DNA from: an uncultured Paracoccaceae bacterium
GTDB taxonomy: Bacteria; Pseudomonadota; Alphaproteobacteria; Rhodobacterales; Rhodobacteraceae
Assembly (NCBI GenBank): GCA_913062865.1
Contig: CAJXWO010000004.1
Location: forward strand, 1-64,000
Reading direction: 5' to 3'
DNA length: 64,000 bases
Of the stretch, positions 56,796 to 64,000 are shown piece by piece; position 1 is the stretch's first letter; the number at the start of each line of letters is the position of its first letter. The notes under the pieces were generated by a model. It was given only the letters and a program-made list of their open reading frames with translations, searched no databases and was not told the DNA's origin. The position numbers and the translations under genes are program-made.

Positions 56796-57238
56796 GCGGG
56801 GGCTGCGTTCAGCCAGCCGGCCAGCATCGCGCGATCGCCCGATGTGCCAAGCTGATCCAGCGCGCGCACCGCAGGCATCCAGTGCGCGCTGTGCCCCGGT
56901 TCGACCGGCGGACCACGGCGCAGCACCGGGCGCGCCAGGTAGATCGTACAGACCTTTTCCGCCCAGAGATCGTATTCGGGCATGTAGGTGAAGCGCTTGT
57001 AGACCCCCAGCCGCAATGGCGCGGCGATGGACCAGCCCGTTTCCTCCCACACCTCGCGGTGCAGCGCATCGATCGGATGCTCGCCCGGGTCGATCCCGCC
57101 GCCGGGCAGCTGGAACTCGGGCACGGGCTCTTGCTGGTGGGTCAGCAACACTTGCCCTTCGCGCGGCAGGATCGCATAGACGCCCGGCCGTCGCGTGTAG
57201 CGGCGTCCGTTCTGTGGCGGTGTCCCGTATCGGCGCAT
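56792..57238 (-). CDS. NUDIX hydrolase
   Basis: The 148-residue protein contains the NUDIX box GGGIDPGEHPIDALHREVWEETGW at about residues 47-70, with all catalytic glutamates of the GX5EX7REUXEEXGU pattern. The preceding GVYAILPREGQVLLTHQQEPVPEFQLP strand is typical. The substrate cannot be fixed; housecleaning of nucleotides is likely. It overlaps the convergent phosphatase gene by 4 bp. Confidence 0.92.
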   Translation of the reverse strand: MRRYGTPPQNGRRYTRRPGVYAILPREGQVLLTHQQEPVPEFQLPGGGIDPGEHPIDALHREVWEETGWSIAAPLRLGVYKRFTYMPEYDLWAEKVCTIYLARPVLRRGPPVEPGHSAHWMPAVRALDQLGTSGDRAMLAGWLNAAPA

Positions 57239-57319
57239 GGCATCCCCCGGTTTGGTGCATCCCTTGTACGCCCTATATGGACGCGGTATTTCCAGCGCAA
57301 CGCGTAGCAGGACACTCCC

Positions 57320-58315
57320 ATGACCACCGCATCAAAACCCGCCTGGGACGACACGGTATTGCCGTTCCAGCTCGATCATTCCGACATGCGCGGCCGCGTG
57401 GCCCGGCTGGACGGCGTGCTTGACGGGATCCTGAAACAGCACGACTACCCCCCGCAGGTCGAGGCGCTTGTGGCCGAGATGGCGCTTTTGACGGCGCTGA
57501 TCGGGCAGACCGTGAAGCTGCGTTGGAAACTGTCGCTGCAAGTCCAGTCCAAAGGACCGGTGCGCATGATCGCGACCGATTACTTCGCCCCCGAGACAGA
57601 GGGCCAGCCCGCCCGCATCCGCGCCTACGCGAGCTTTGACCGTGACCGCCTGACCGGCGGCACCGCCTTCGACCAGGTGGGCGAGGGGTATTTCGCCATC
57701 CTGATCGACCAGGGGCCCGACATGACCCCCTACCAGGGGATCACACCGCTTGCGGGTCAATCGCTCGCCGCCTGCGCCGAGACCTATTTCGCCCAGTCCG
57801 AACAGCTTCCCACGCGCTTTTCGCTCAGCTTCGGGCGCGCGATGGAACCGGGCGTCGCCGAACACTGGCGCGCGGGCGGTGTGATGATCCAGCACATGCC
57901 CAAGGCATCGCCCTTTGCCCAGGGGGGCGGATCGGGCGAGGACGGCCTTCTGGAGGCGTCCGACATTGTGCATGGCGACGACAGCGAGAACTGGGGCCGG
58001 GTGAACATGCTGCTCGACACGGTGGACGAGATCGAACTGATCGGCCCCACCCTGCCCGCAACCGATCTTCTGGTGCGGCTTTTCCACGAAGAGGGTCCGC
58101 GCGTCTTCGATCCGCAACCGGTCACGTTCGGCTGCACCTGTTCGGAGGATCGCGTGCGCCAGTCGCTGTCGATTTACTCGGCCAGCGATATCGAGAAAAT
58201 GACCACGGATGATGGCCGCGTCACGGCGGATTGCCAGTTCTGCGGCGCGCATTACGATCTGGACCCGGCCACGCTGGGATTCGAAGCGACGGAGGGCTCC
58301 GGTGATCGGGGGTGA
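57320..58315 (+). CDS. hslO: Hsp33 redox-regulated chaperone
   Basis: The 331-residue cytoplasmic holdase is activated by oxidative unfolding. The C-terminal zinc switch is visible as CTCSEDRV and CQFCGAHYDL (CXC and CXXC, about residues 272-308). The N-terminal Hsp33 domain includes LVAEMALLTALIGQTVKLRWKLSLQVQSKGPVRMIATDY. It begins a run with a NUDIX CoA pyrophosphatase and the CCA-adding enzyme, all overlapping. Confidence 0.95.
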   Translation: MTTASKPAWDDTVLPFQLDHSDMRGRVARLDGVLDGILKQHDYPPQVEALVAEMALLTALIGQTVKLRWKLSLQVQSKGPVRMIATDYFAPETEGQPARIRAYASFDRDRLTGGTAFDQVGEGYFAILIDQGPDMTPYQGITPLAGQSLAACAETYFAQSEQLPTRFSLSFGRAMEPGVAEHWRAGGVMIQHMPKASPFAQGGGSGEDGLLEASDIVHGDDSENWGRVNMLLDTVDEIELIGPTLPATDLLVRLFHEEGPRVFDPQPVTFGCTCSEDRVRQSLSIYSASDIEKMTTDDGRVTADCQFCGAHYDLDPATLGFEATEGSGDRG

Positions 58316-58904
58316 TCCCCTCGCTCCGATCCGCGGCGCTCTGGCCAAGCCCGGCGGAGCGTCGTCGGATTTCGATCTGAACCCAGACGTGGTGCTGCCA
58401 GACAATCGCAAGCTGCGGGCCGCGGGCGTCCTCATCGCGTTTGAAACCGTGGGCCACGAGGCCAGTCTCTATCTCACCAAACGCTCATCGGCGCTCAAGC
58501 ATCACCCGGGCCAGATCGCCTTCCCCGGCGGCAAGGTGGACCCAAGCGATGCCGATGCCATAGCCGCCGCCCTGCGCGAGGCGGAGGAAGAGATCGGCCT
58601 GCCGCGCGACCGGGTCGAGGTTCTGGGGACGCTGCCGATGCATGAAACCGTGACCGGTTACGCGATGACACCGGTGGTTGGCCGGATCACCGCAGCCTTC
58701 GACCCCATCGCCGAGGCGGGAGAAGTGGACGAGGTGTTCACCGTTCCCCTGTCCCATGTGATGGACCCCGCGCTCTACCGGATCGAGCGGCGCCGCTGGC
58801 GCGGGCAATGGCGGCGTTATTTCACCGTGCCGTTTGGCCCCTACTACATCTGGGGCGCCACAGCGCGGGTGCTGCGCGGCCTGGCAGAGCGGGTGCATCG
58901 GTGA
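58302..58904 (+). CDS. CoA pyrophosphatase, NUDIX (NudL-like)
   Basis: The 200-residue protein has the NudL-type signature: LTKRSSALKHHPGQIAFPGGKVDPSD, followed by the NUDIX core ALREAEEEIGLPRDRVEVLG. It probably hydrolyses CoA and acyl-CoA to phosphopantetheine and adenosine 3',5'-bisphosphate. A GTG at 58302, with GGAGG upstream, is the only start before the domain; it overlaps hslO by 14 bases. The stop overlaps the CCA gene by 4 bp. Confidence 0.9.
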   Translation: MIGGDPLAPIRGALAKPGGASSDFDLNPDVVLPDNRKLRAAGVLIAFETVGHEASLYLTKRSSALKHHPGQIAFPGGKVDPSDADAIAAALREAEEEIGLPRDRVEVLGTLPMHETVTGYAMTPVVGRITAAFDPIAEAGEVDEVFTVPLSHVMDPALYRIERRRWRGQWRRYFTVPFGPYYIWGATARVLRGLAERVHR

Positions 58905-60052
58905 CCCGCGTCACCGGCGACTGGCTGACGCGAGACGCCACGCAGGCCGTCTGCGCGATGCTGACCGAGGCGGGGTACCAGGCGCTGCTGGTCGGGGGCT
59001 GTGTGCGCAATGCGCTTTTGGGCTTTCCGGTGGACGATATCGACATCGCAACCGATGCAGTGCCCGAGCGCGTGGTCGAACTGGCCGAGGCCGCGGGGCT
59101 CAAACCGGTGCCAACGGGCATCGACCATGGCACCATCACCGTGGTTGCGGACCATATCGGACACGAGATCACGACCTTTCGCCGGGATGTGGAGACCTTT
59201 GGTCGCCATGCCACAGTGGCCTTTTCCACCGATGTGCGCGAAGATGCGGCGCGGCGGGATTTCACCATGAACGCGCTTTATGCGCAGGCCGATGGCACCG
59301 TGATCGACCCGCTGGGCGGGTTGCATGATCTTCACGCGCGCCGCGTGCGGTTCGTGGGCGACCCGGTGGACCGCATCCGCGAGGATTACTTGCGCAGCCT
59401 GCGCTTCTTCCGCTTCTCGGCCTGGTATGGCGACCCGGCGCAGGGCATGGATGCCGAGGGGCTTGCCGCCATTGCCGCGCATCTCGAAGGGCTGGGGGCG
59501 TTGTCGCGTGAACGGGTCGGCGGTGAGTTGAAAAAGCTGCTCAAAGCGCCTGACCCGGCGCCTGCGGTGGGCGCCATGGCTCAGACCGGCGTGCTGGCTG
59601 CGCTGGTGCCGGGGGCCATTGCAACCCCCTTGGCTCCCTTGGTGCATCTTGAGGGGGCGTGGGGCCTCGCGCCGGACCCGATCCGGCGCCTCGCGGCCCT
59701 GATCGGCACGGACGACGCGCAGGACCTGCGGCTGAGCAAGGCCGAGATGGCCCGCCTGACCGCGCTGAGGGACGGGGCGACCGGCACGGCGGGTGCGGCA
59801 GAGTTGGGCTACCGGCTGGGGCACGACCAGGCCGAAAGCGCGCTTTTGCTGCGCGCGGCCCTGTTCGACACACCGCCCCCGCCCGATGCGCGGGACGCCG
59901 CCCGGCGCGGGGCGCAATCGACCTTTCCCGTTCGGGCACGCGACCTGATGCCGGACCTTGAGGGCCCGGAACTGGGGGCAAGGCTCACAGAGCTCGAGGC
60001 GCGCTGGATCGCGTCGGGTTTCACCCTGTCGAAACGGCAGCTTCTGGATTGA
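58901..60052 (+). CDS. cca: CCA tRNA nucleotidyltransferase
   Basis: The enzyme adds or repairs the 3' CCA of tRNA. The nucleotidyltransferase motif GGCVRNALLGFPVDDIDIATDA (G-G and two Asp) is at about residues 27-48. RRDFTMNALYAQADGTVIDPLGG and the amino-acid-like template IREDYLRSLRFFRF follow. At 383 residues and without an HD domain it is of the short class II type. The GTG start is in a 4-bp overlap with the NUDIX gene. Confidence 0.95.
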   Translation: MTRVTGDWLTRDATQAVCAMLTEAGYQALLVGGCVRNALLGFPVDDIDIATDAVPERVVELAEAAGLKPVPTGIDHGTITVVADHIGHEITTFRRDVETFGRHATVAFSTDVREDAARRDFTMNALYAQADGTVIDPLGGLHDLHARRVRFVGDPVDRIREDYLRSLRFFRFSAWYGDPAQGMDAEGLAAIAAHLEGLGALSRERVGGELKKLLKAPDPAPAVGAMAQTGVLAALVPGAIATPLAPLVHLEGAWGLAPDPIRRLAALIGTDDAQDLRLSKAEMARLTALRDGATGTAGAAELGYRLGHDQAESALLLRAALFDTPPPPDARDAARRGAQSTFPVRARDLMPDLEGPELGARLTELEARWIASGFTLSKRQLLD

Positions 60053-60074
60053 ACTTAGCCCCGTTCTCAGCCAT

Positions 60075-60099
60075 GATAGGTCATAATTTCAGACCTATC
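60075..60099. promoter_or_regulatory. Inverted repeat before the LysE-type exporter, candidate operator
   Basis: GATAGGTC (60075-60082) is mirrored exactly by GACCTATC (60092-60099) with a 9-base AT-rich spacer. It ends 11 bases before the exporter's ATG. Exporters of this family are commonly controlled by an amino-acid-sensing regulator; no regulator gene is adjacent. Confidence 0.55.
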
Positions 60100-60110
60100 C
60101 GGTACGCATC

Positions 60111-60707
60111 ATGCCCTTTGATCAGTTGACCGCCCTCTTGGTGCTTGCCGTGACCGCGGCTTTCACACCCGGTCCGAACAACGCGCTGGTTGCAAGCTCC
60201 GGTGCGCATTTCGGCTATCGCCGCACGCTGCCCCATGTGCTGGGCATCGCGCTGGGCTTTGGCCTGATGGTGCTGTGCATCGCGCTGTTCCTGGGTGAAC
60301 TGTTCCAACGTTCTGCCCTTCTGCGCGAAACCCTGCGCTGGGCGGGGGCAGCCCTTCTTCTGTATGTGGCCTACAAGATCGCCACGGCGGGCGGTCTTTC
60401 GGGTGACAAGGGCCGTCCGCGCCCCTTCACCTTTCTCGAGGCCGCAGGCTTTCAGTGGATCAACCCCAAGGCCTGGGCCATGGCCATCGCCGTTTCGACC
60501 CAGTTCGTGACACCGGTTCAGCCGGTTCTGACGGCGACGATCATCGCAGGGATCTTCTGCATCGCGGGCATCGCCTCGGCCTCGACCTGGACGGTGCTGG
60601 GCGTGGGGCTGGGGCGGTTCCTGTCGACCGAACGGCGGCTGAGGGTGTTCAACCTGACCATGGGCCTTCTGATCGCGGCCTGCGTGATCCTGCTCTTTCT
60701 AGACTGA
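60111..60707 (+). CDS. LysE/RhtB-family amino-acid exporter
   Basis: The 198-residue membrane protein has about six hydrophobic segments. The LysE start LTALLVLAVTAAFTPGPNNALVASSGAHFGYRRTLPHVLGIALGF includes the characteristic TPGPNN at about residues 18-23. The central GFQWINPKAWAMAIA is the second signature. The exported amino acid or metabolite is unknown. An inverted repeat lies directly upstream. Confidence 0.93.
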   Translation: MPFDQLTALLVLAVTAAFTPGPNNALVASSGAHFGYRRTLPHVLGIALGFGLMVLCIALFLGELFQRSALLRETLRWAGAALLLYVAYKIATAGGLSGDKGRPRPFTFLEAAGFQWINPKAWAMAIAVSTQFVTPVQPVLTATIIAGIFCIAGIASASTWTVLGVGLGRFLSTERRLRVFNLTMGLLIAACVILLFLD

Positions 60708-60789
60708 TCCCGCCCATCCATTTCACGGGACGGCATATTCTGTCACACTAGATCGGGTATGGTCGGCCCAAGACCGAGGATCCCCGCCC

Positions 60790-62628
60790 GTGATTTCGTT
60801 TTTCGAACGGCTCGTCGACCCCTATGTGGCCTATGACGAGGACGACAACCCGCCCCAGCGGCTCTGGCCGTTTCTGGCCGCCTATGCGCGGCCCTTTCAC
60901 CGTGTGTTTGTCTGGGCCGCGCTTCTGGCCATTGTCGTGGCGGCGATCGAGGTCGGGCTGATCTACTATATGGGCCGGGTCGTGGACCTGCTTTCGGGCG
61001 ACCCAGCGCAGGTCTGGGCGCAATACGGGACCGAGCTGATCCTGGCCGCGCTTTTCATCCTGATCCTGCGCCCACTGATCCAGGCGGCCGATGTGCTGAT
61101 CCTGAACAACGCGATCCTGCCGAATTTCGGCACGCTGATCCGCTGGCGGGCGCACAAGCATGTGCTGCGCCAGTCCGTCGGCTGGTTCGAGAATGATTTC
61201 GCCGGACGCATCGCCAACCGGATCATGCAGACCCCCCCGGCCGCGGGCGAGGCGATCTTTCAGGTCTTCGATGCCATCGCCTTTTCGCTGGCCTATTTCG
61301 TGGGCGCGGCGGTGCTGCTTGCAGGGGCCGATCCGCGGCTGATGCTGCCGCTCCTGATCTGGCTGGCGCTTTATGCCTGGCTTGTCGCCTGGACGGTCAA
61401 GCGCGTGGGCCCCGCCTCGCAAGCCGCATCCGACGCGCGCAGCCTTGTCACGGGCCGGGTGGTCGATGCCTATACCAACATCCACTCGGTCAAGATGTTC
61501 GCCCATCACGATCGTGAACTCGACTATGCCAAGGAGGCCATCGAAAAGACGCGCGACACCTTCCAGAAGGAAATGCGCATCTACACCATCATGGATGTGG
61601 CTTTGGTCACGCTGAACGGTCTTTTGATCGTTGCAGTCGTGGGCTGGGGCATCTGGCTGTGGGTGCAGGGCGCGGCCAGCGTCGGCATCGTGGCCGCCGC
61701 GACGGCGCTGACCCTGCGGCTGAATGCCATGACCGGCTGGATCATGTGGGCGCTGACCACCTTTTTCCGCCAGCTGGGGGTCGTGGCCGAGGGGATGGAG
61801 ACCATCGCCCAGCCCATCACGCTGGTGGATGCGCCGGGCGCCAAACCCCTGCAACTGACGCGGGGCGAGATCGAGCTGCGCGAGCTGTCGCACCACTACG
61901 GACGCGGCGCGGGCGGTCTGGACCGCGTCAGCCTGACCATCCGGCCGGGCGAAAAGATCGGCCTTGTCGGACGCTCGGGCGCGGGCAAATCGACTTTGGT
62001 CAAGCTGCTCCTACGTTTCTACGACATGGAACAGGGTCAGATCCTGATCGACGGTCAGGACATCACGCAGGTTACGCAGGACAGCCTGCGCCGCCAGATC
62101 GGCATGGTGCAGCAGGACAGCGCGCTGTTGCACCGCTCGGTGCGCGACAACATCCTCTATGGTCGCCCCGACGCGACCGAGGCCGAGATGATCGCCGCCG
62201 CCAAGCAGGCCGAGGCGCATGACTTCATCCTCGACCTTGCCGATCCGGAAGGGCGCACGGGATATGACGCGCAGGTGGGCGAGCGCGGCGTGAAACTGTC
62301 GGGCGGGCAGCGTCAGCGGGTGACGCTCGCACGGGTGATCCTGAAGGACGCGCCGATCCTCGTGCTGGACGAGGCGACAAGCGCGCTCGACAGCGAGGTC
62401 GAGGCCGCGATCCAATCCACGCTTTATAGCATGATGGAAGGAAAGACCGTGATCGCCATCGCGCACCGCCTGTCCACCATCGCCGCCATGGACCGGATCA
62501 TCGTGCTGGACCAGGGCCGCGTGGTCGAGGAAGGCAGCCACGAGGCGCTTTTGGCGCGGGGCGGGGTCTACGCGAGCTTCTGGAACCGGCAATCGGGCGG
62601 GTTCCTGAACCCCGAAGCGGCCGAATGA
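60790..62628 (+). CDS. ABC exporter half-transporter (permease-ATPase)
   Basis: The 612-residue half-transporter has six membrane segments (about 40-330) and a C-terminal ATPase: Walker A GRSGAGKSTLVKLLLRF, signature VKLSGGQRQRVTLAR, Walker B PILVLDEATSALDSE, and the H-loop in VIAIAHRLSTIAAM. It starts with GTG. Its stop overlaps the next half-transporter by 4 bp, so the two probably form a heterodimeric exporter of the MsbA/BmrCD kind. The substrate is unknown. Confidence 0.92.
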   Translation: MISFFERLVDPYVAYDEDDNPPQRLWPFLAAYARPFHRVFVWAALLAIVVAAIEVGLIYYMGRVVDLLSGDPAQVWAQYGTELILAALFILILRPLIQAADVLILNNAILPNFGTLIRWRAHKHVLRQSVGWFENDFAGRIANRIMQTPPAAGEAIFQVFDAIAFSLAYFVGAAVLLAGADPRLMLPLLIWLALYAWLVAWTVKRVGPASQAASDARSLVTGRVVDAYTNIHSVKMFAHHDRELDYAKEAIEKTRDTFQKEMRIYTIMDVALVTLNGLLIVAVVGWGIWLWVQGAASVGIVAAATALTLRLNAMTGWIMWALTTFFRQLGVVAEGMETIAQPITLVDAPGAKPLQLTRGEIELRELSHHYGRGAGGLDRVSLTIRPGEKIGLVGRSGAGKSTLVKLLLRFYDMEQGQILIDGQDITQVTQDSLRRQIGMVQQDSALLHRSVRDNILYGRPDATEAEMIAAAKQAEAHDFILDLADPEGRTGYDAQVGERGVKLSGGQRQRVTLARVILKDAPILVLDEATSALDSEVEAAIQSTLYSMMEGKTVIAIAHRLSTIAAMDRIIVLDQGRVVEEGSHEALLARGGVYASFWNRQSGGFLNPEAAE

Positions 62629-64000
62629 CGTCTGTGTTCCATCGTTTCTCGGCCTGGGTCGGCGACATGATCGACCCCGAACGCCCCGCAGATGGCCCGC
62701 CGCCCGACCGGTTGATCCCGTTCCTGCGCTGGTCGATGGACGGCACCTGGCTTGCTGTGGGGCTAGCCAGCCTTGGCTTTGTCTTCGGTGGCGCGTCAGA
62801 AGCGCTGATGATGCTGCTGCTGGGTCAGGTGGTCGATGCGACCGCCATGGGGCCCGAGGGATTCTTTTCCGCCCAATCCGGCCTGTTGCTGTTTTCGGTG
62901 GTCTTTCTGATGGTTCTACGTCCGGCCGCCTTTGCCGGCGCGTCGGCATTCCAAAGCATCGCGCTGTTGCCGAACCTGCACAACCAGGTCCTGATCCGGC
63001 TGAACCGGCACACGCTGGGCCATTCGATCCGCTTTTTCGACGATGATTTCGCGGGCCGGATCGCGCAAAAGCAGCTGCAGACCGCGAATGCGCTGACCAT
63101 GGCCGTGACCGACACGATCAACGCGGTGGTGTTCGCGCTGTCCTCGGCGCTGGGGATGCTGTTGCTCTCCGGCTCGGTCAGCGGCTGGATGGCGGTGATC
63201 GTGGCGGTGTGGCTGGCAGCCTATTTCGCGCTTCTGGCCTATTTCCTGCCACGGATCCGGGCGCGGTCCATGAGCCGGGCCAATGCGCGGGCCGCCGTAA
63301 CGGGGCAGATCGTGGACACGGTTACGAATATCCGCACGGTCAAGCTGTTTGCCCGCGACGATCACGAGGATCGCGCGGCGCTCGATGCCATCGCGGGCTA
63401 TCGGCTGCGCGCCATCGACTGGGCCGAATGGGCCGTGGGCTTTCGTGCCGCGATGATCCTGCTGGCGGGCGTGCTGCCCGTGGCCATGGTGGGCTATGGC
63501 CTGACGCTCTGGCAGGATGGCCGCGCCACGCCGGGCGATCTGGCCGCCGTGGGCGCCATGGCGATCCGTCTGAGCCAGATGACCGGCTGGGTCAGCTGGA
63601 CCCTGATGGCGATCTACGGCCATGTGGGCGAGATCGAGGATGGCATCCGCACGCTGACAAAGCCCCATGGGCTGACCGATGCCCCAAGCGCCACAGACTT
63701 GGCCGTGACCGACGGTGCCGTGCGCTTTGACCATGTCAGCTTTGCCTACGGGCGCGAAACCGGCGGGATCGAGGGGATCGACCTGAGCGTCGCGCCCGGC
63801 GAAAAGCTGGGCATTGTCGGTGCCTCTGGGGCCGGGAAATCGACGCTGGTCGCACTTCTTTTGCGGCTTTATGCGCCGGAACAGGGTCGCATCCTGATCG
63901 ACGGGCAGGATACCGCCCGCATCACCCAAGCCAGCCTGCGCGAGCAGATCGGCATGGTCACCCAGGACACCGCCATGTTCAATCGCTCGGCGTTGGACAA
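62625..64000 (+). CDS. ABC exporter half-transporter, second subunit (cut by window end)
   Basis: An open frame of at least 458 codons runs off the end of the window. It has a transmembrane domain (about 40-325) similar in layout to its neighbour (RFFDDDFAGRIAQKQLQTANALTMAVTDT matches the neighbour's WFENDFAGRIANRIMQT). The ATPase start with Walker A VGASGAGKSTLVALLLRLY is at about residues 398-416 and the Q-loop in IGMVTQDTAMFN. The signature and Walker B motifs lie beyond the edge, so whether this subunit is catalytically complete cannot be seen. Confidence 0.92.
   Translation, partial: MTSVFHRFSAWVGDMIDPERPADGPPPDRLIPFLRWSMDGTWLAVGLASLGFVFGGASEALMMLLLGQVVDATAMGPEGFFSAQSGLLLFSVVFLMVLRPAAFAGASAFQSIALLPNLHNQVLIRLNRHTLGHSIRFFDDDFAGRIAQKQLQTANALTMAVTDTINAVVFALSSALGMLLLSGSVSGWMAVIVAVWLAAYFALLAYFLPRIRARSMSRANARAAVTGQIVDTVTNIRTVKLFARDDHEDRAALDAIAGYRLRAIDWAEWAVGFRAAMILLAGVLPVAMVGYGLTLWQDGRATPGDLAAVGAMAIRLSQMTGWVSWTLMAIYGHVGEIEDGIRTLTKPHGLTDAPSATDLAVTDGAVRFDHVSFAYGRETGGIEGIDLSVAPGEKLGIVGASGAGKSTLVALLLRLYAPEQGRILIDGQDTARITQASLREQIGMVTQDTAMFNRSALD

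Overview
The window looks like a chromosomal segment of a high-GC alphaproteobacterium of the Rhodobacterales (Roseobacter/Rhodobacteraceae type). The evidence is the gene content and local order: MbfA behind an Irr-type ICE box, a GAAC-N7-GAAC LexA box, an RpoE-ChrR locus next to the five-gene ufaD operon known from Rhodobacter sphaeroides, a DUF442-SQR fusion behind SqrR-like sites, DUF2794, DUF3775 and DUF4394 proteins, and a PuuE-UraD fusion. No rRNA, tRNA, CRISPR array or complete insertion sequence was seen. Coding density is high, with many 1-4 bp ATGA/GTGA overlaps, and no gene-free stretch exceeds 300 bases.

Layout. 1-0.8 kb: the tail of an unidentified ORF (possibly a transposase) abuts a 5'-truncated OxyR-like regulator. 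0.8-7.8 kb: mbfA (iron export), a TetR regulator, an NYN-domain protein, an acetyltransferase, glutathione-dependent formaldehyde dehydrogenase, ExoD, a SOS-controlled imuB without imuA or dnaE2, and DUF2794. 7.8-14.4 kb: phenylacetate catabolism, with paaX and paaZ leftward and paaI-paaJ-paaK-paaR rightward. 14.4-17.9 kb: a histidine phosphatase, then the two separate saccharopine dehydrogenase genes behind a strongly structured leader, then DUF3775. 17.9-24 kb: a five-gene leftward operon (ufaD, DUF1365, MFS, DUF3833, SDR) divergent from rpoE-chrR, the singlet-oxygen response locus. 24-32.9 kb: an orphan TRAP binding protein, map, sfsA, a four-gene run (CinA-like, GNAT, AhpD-like, OmpA-like), a LysR regulator and a dienoyl-CoA reductase. 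32.9-37.6 kb: urate/allantoin degradation (uraH divergent from puuE-uraD, allE, allA) and a class III aminotransferase. 37.6-40.2 kb: a composite of hairpins, then cytochrome bd-type oxidase genes. 40.2-44 kb: a DUF442-SQR fusion and a SulP transporter, each preceded by ATTC-N8-GAAT. 44-51.6 kb: a glycosyltransferase, deoC, an AT-rich small secreted protein, a double aldehyde dehydrogenase, a DUF4394 protein, and an aminotransferase/sulfotransferase-like pair. 51.6-64 kb: argG, a membrane protein, ilvA, an Hpt protein divergent from a receiver-phosphatase, NUDIX, hslO, a second NUDIX, a CCA-adding enzyme, a LysE exporter, and two ABC exporter half-transporters, the second cut by the window end.

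The genes form several stress and catabolic modules: iron (MbfA/Irr), SOS (ImuB/LexA), formaldehyde (FrmA), singlet oxygen (RpoE/ChrR/UfaD), sulfide (SQR/SulP) and redox chaperoning (Hsp33), alongside use of phenylacetate, lysine, purines and deoxyribose. The observations least explained by known families are the leader at 15151-15279 with mutually exclusive stems, the composite repeat-like element at 37581-37674 (one motif recurs after paaZ), and the low-GC secreted peptide gene at 46265-46528.
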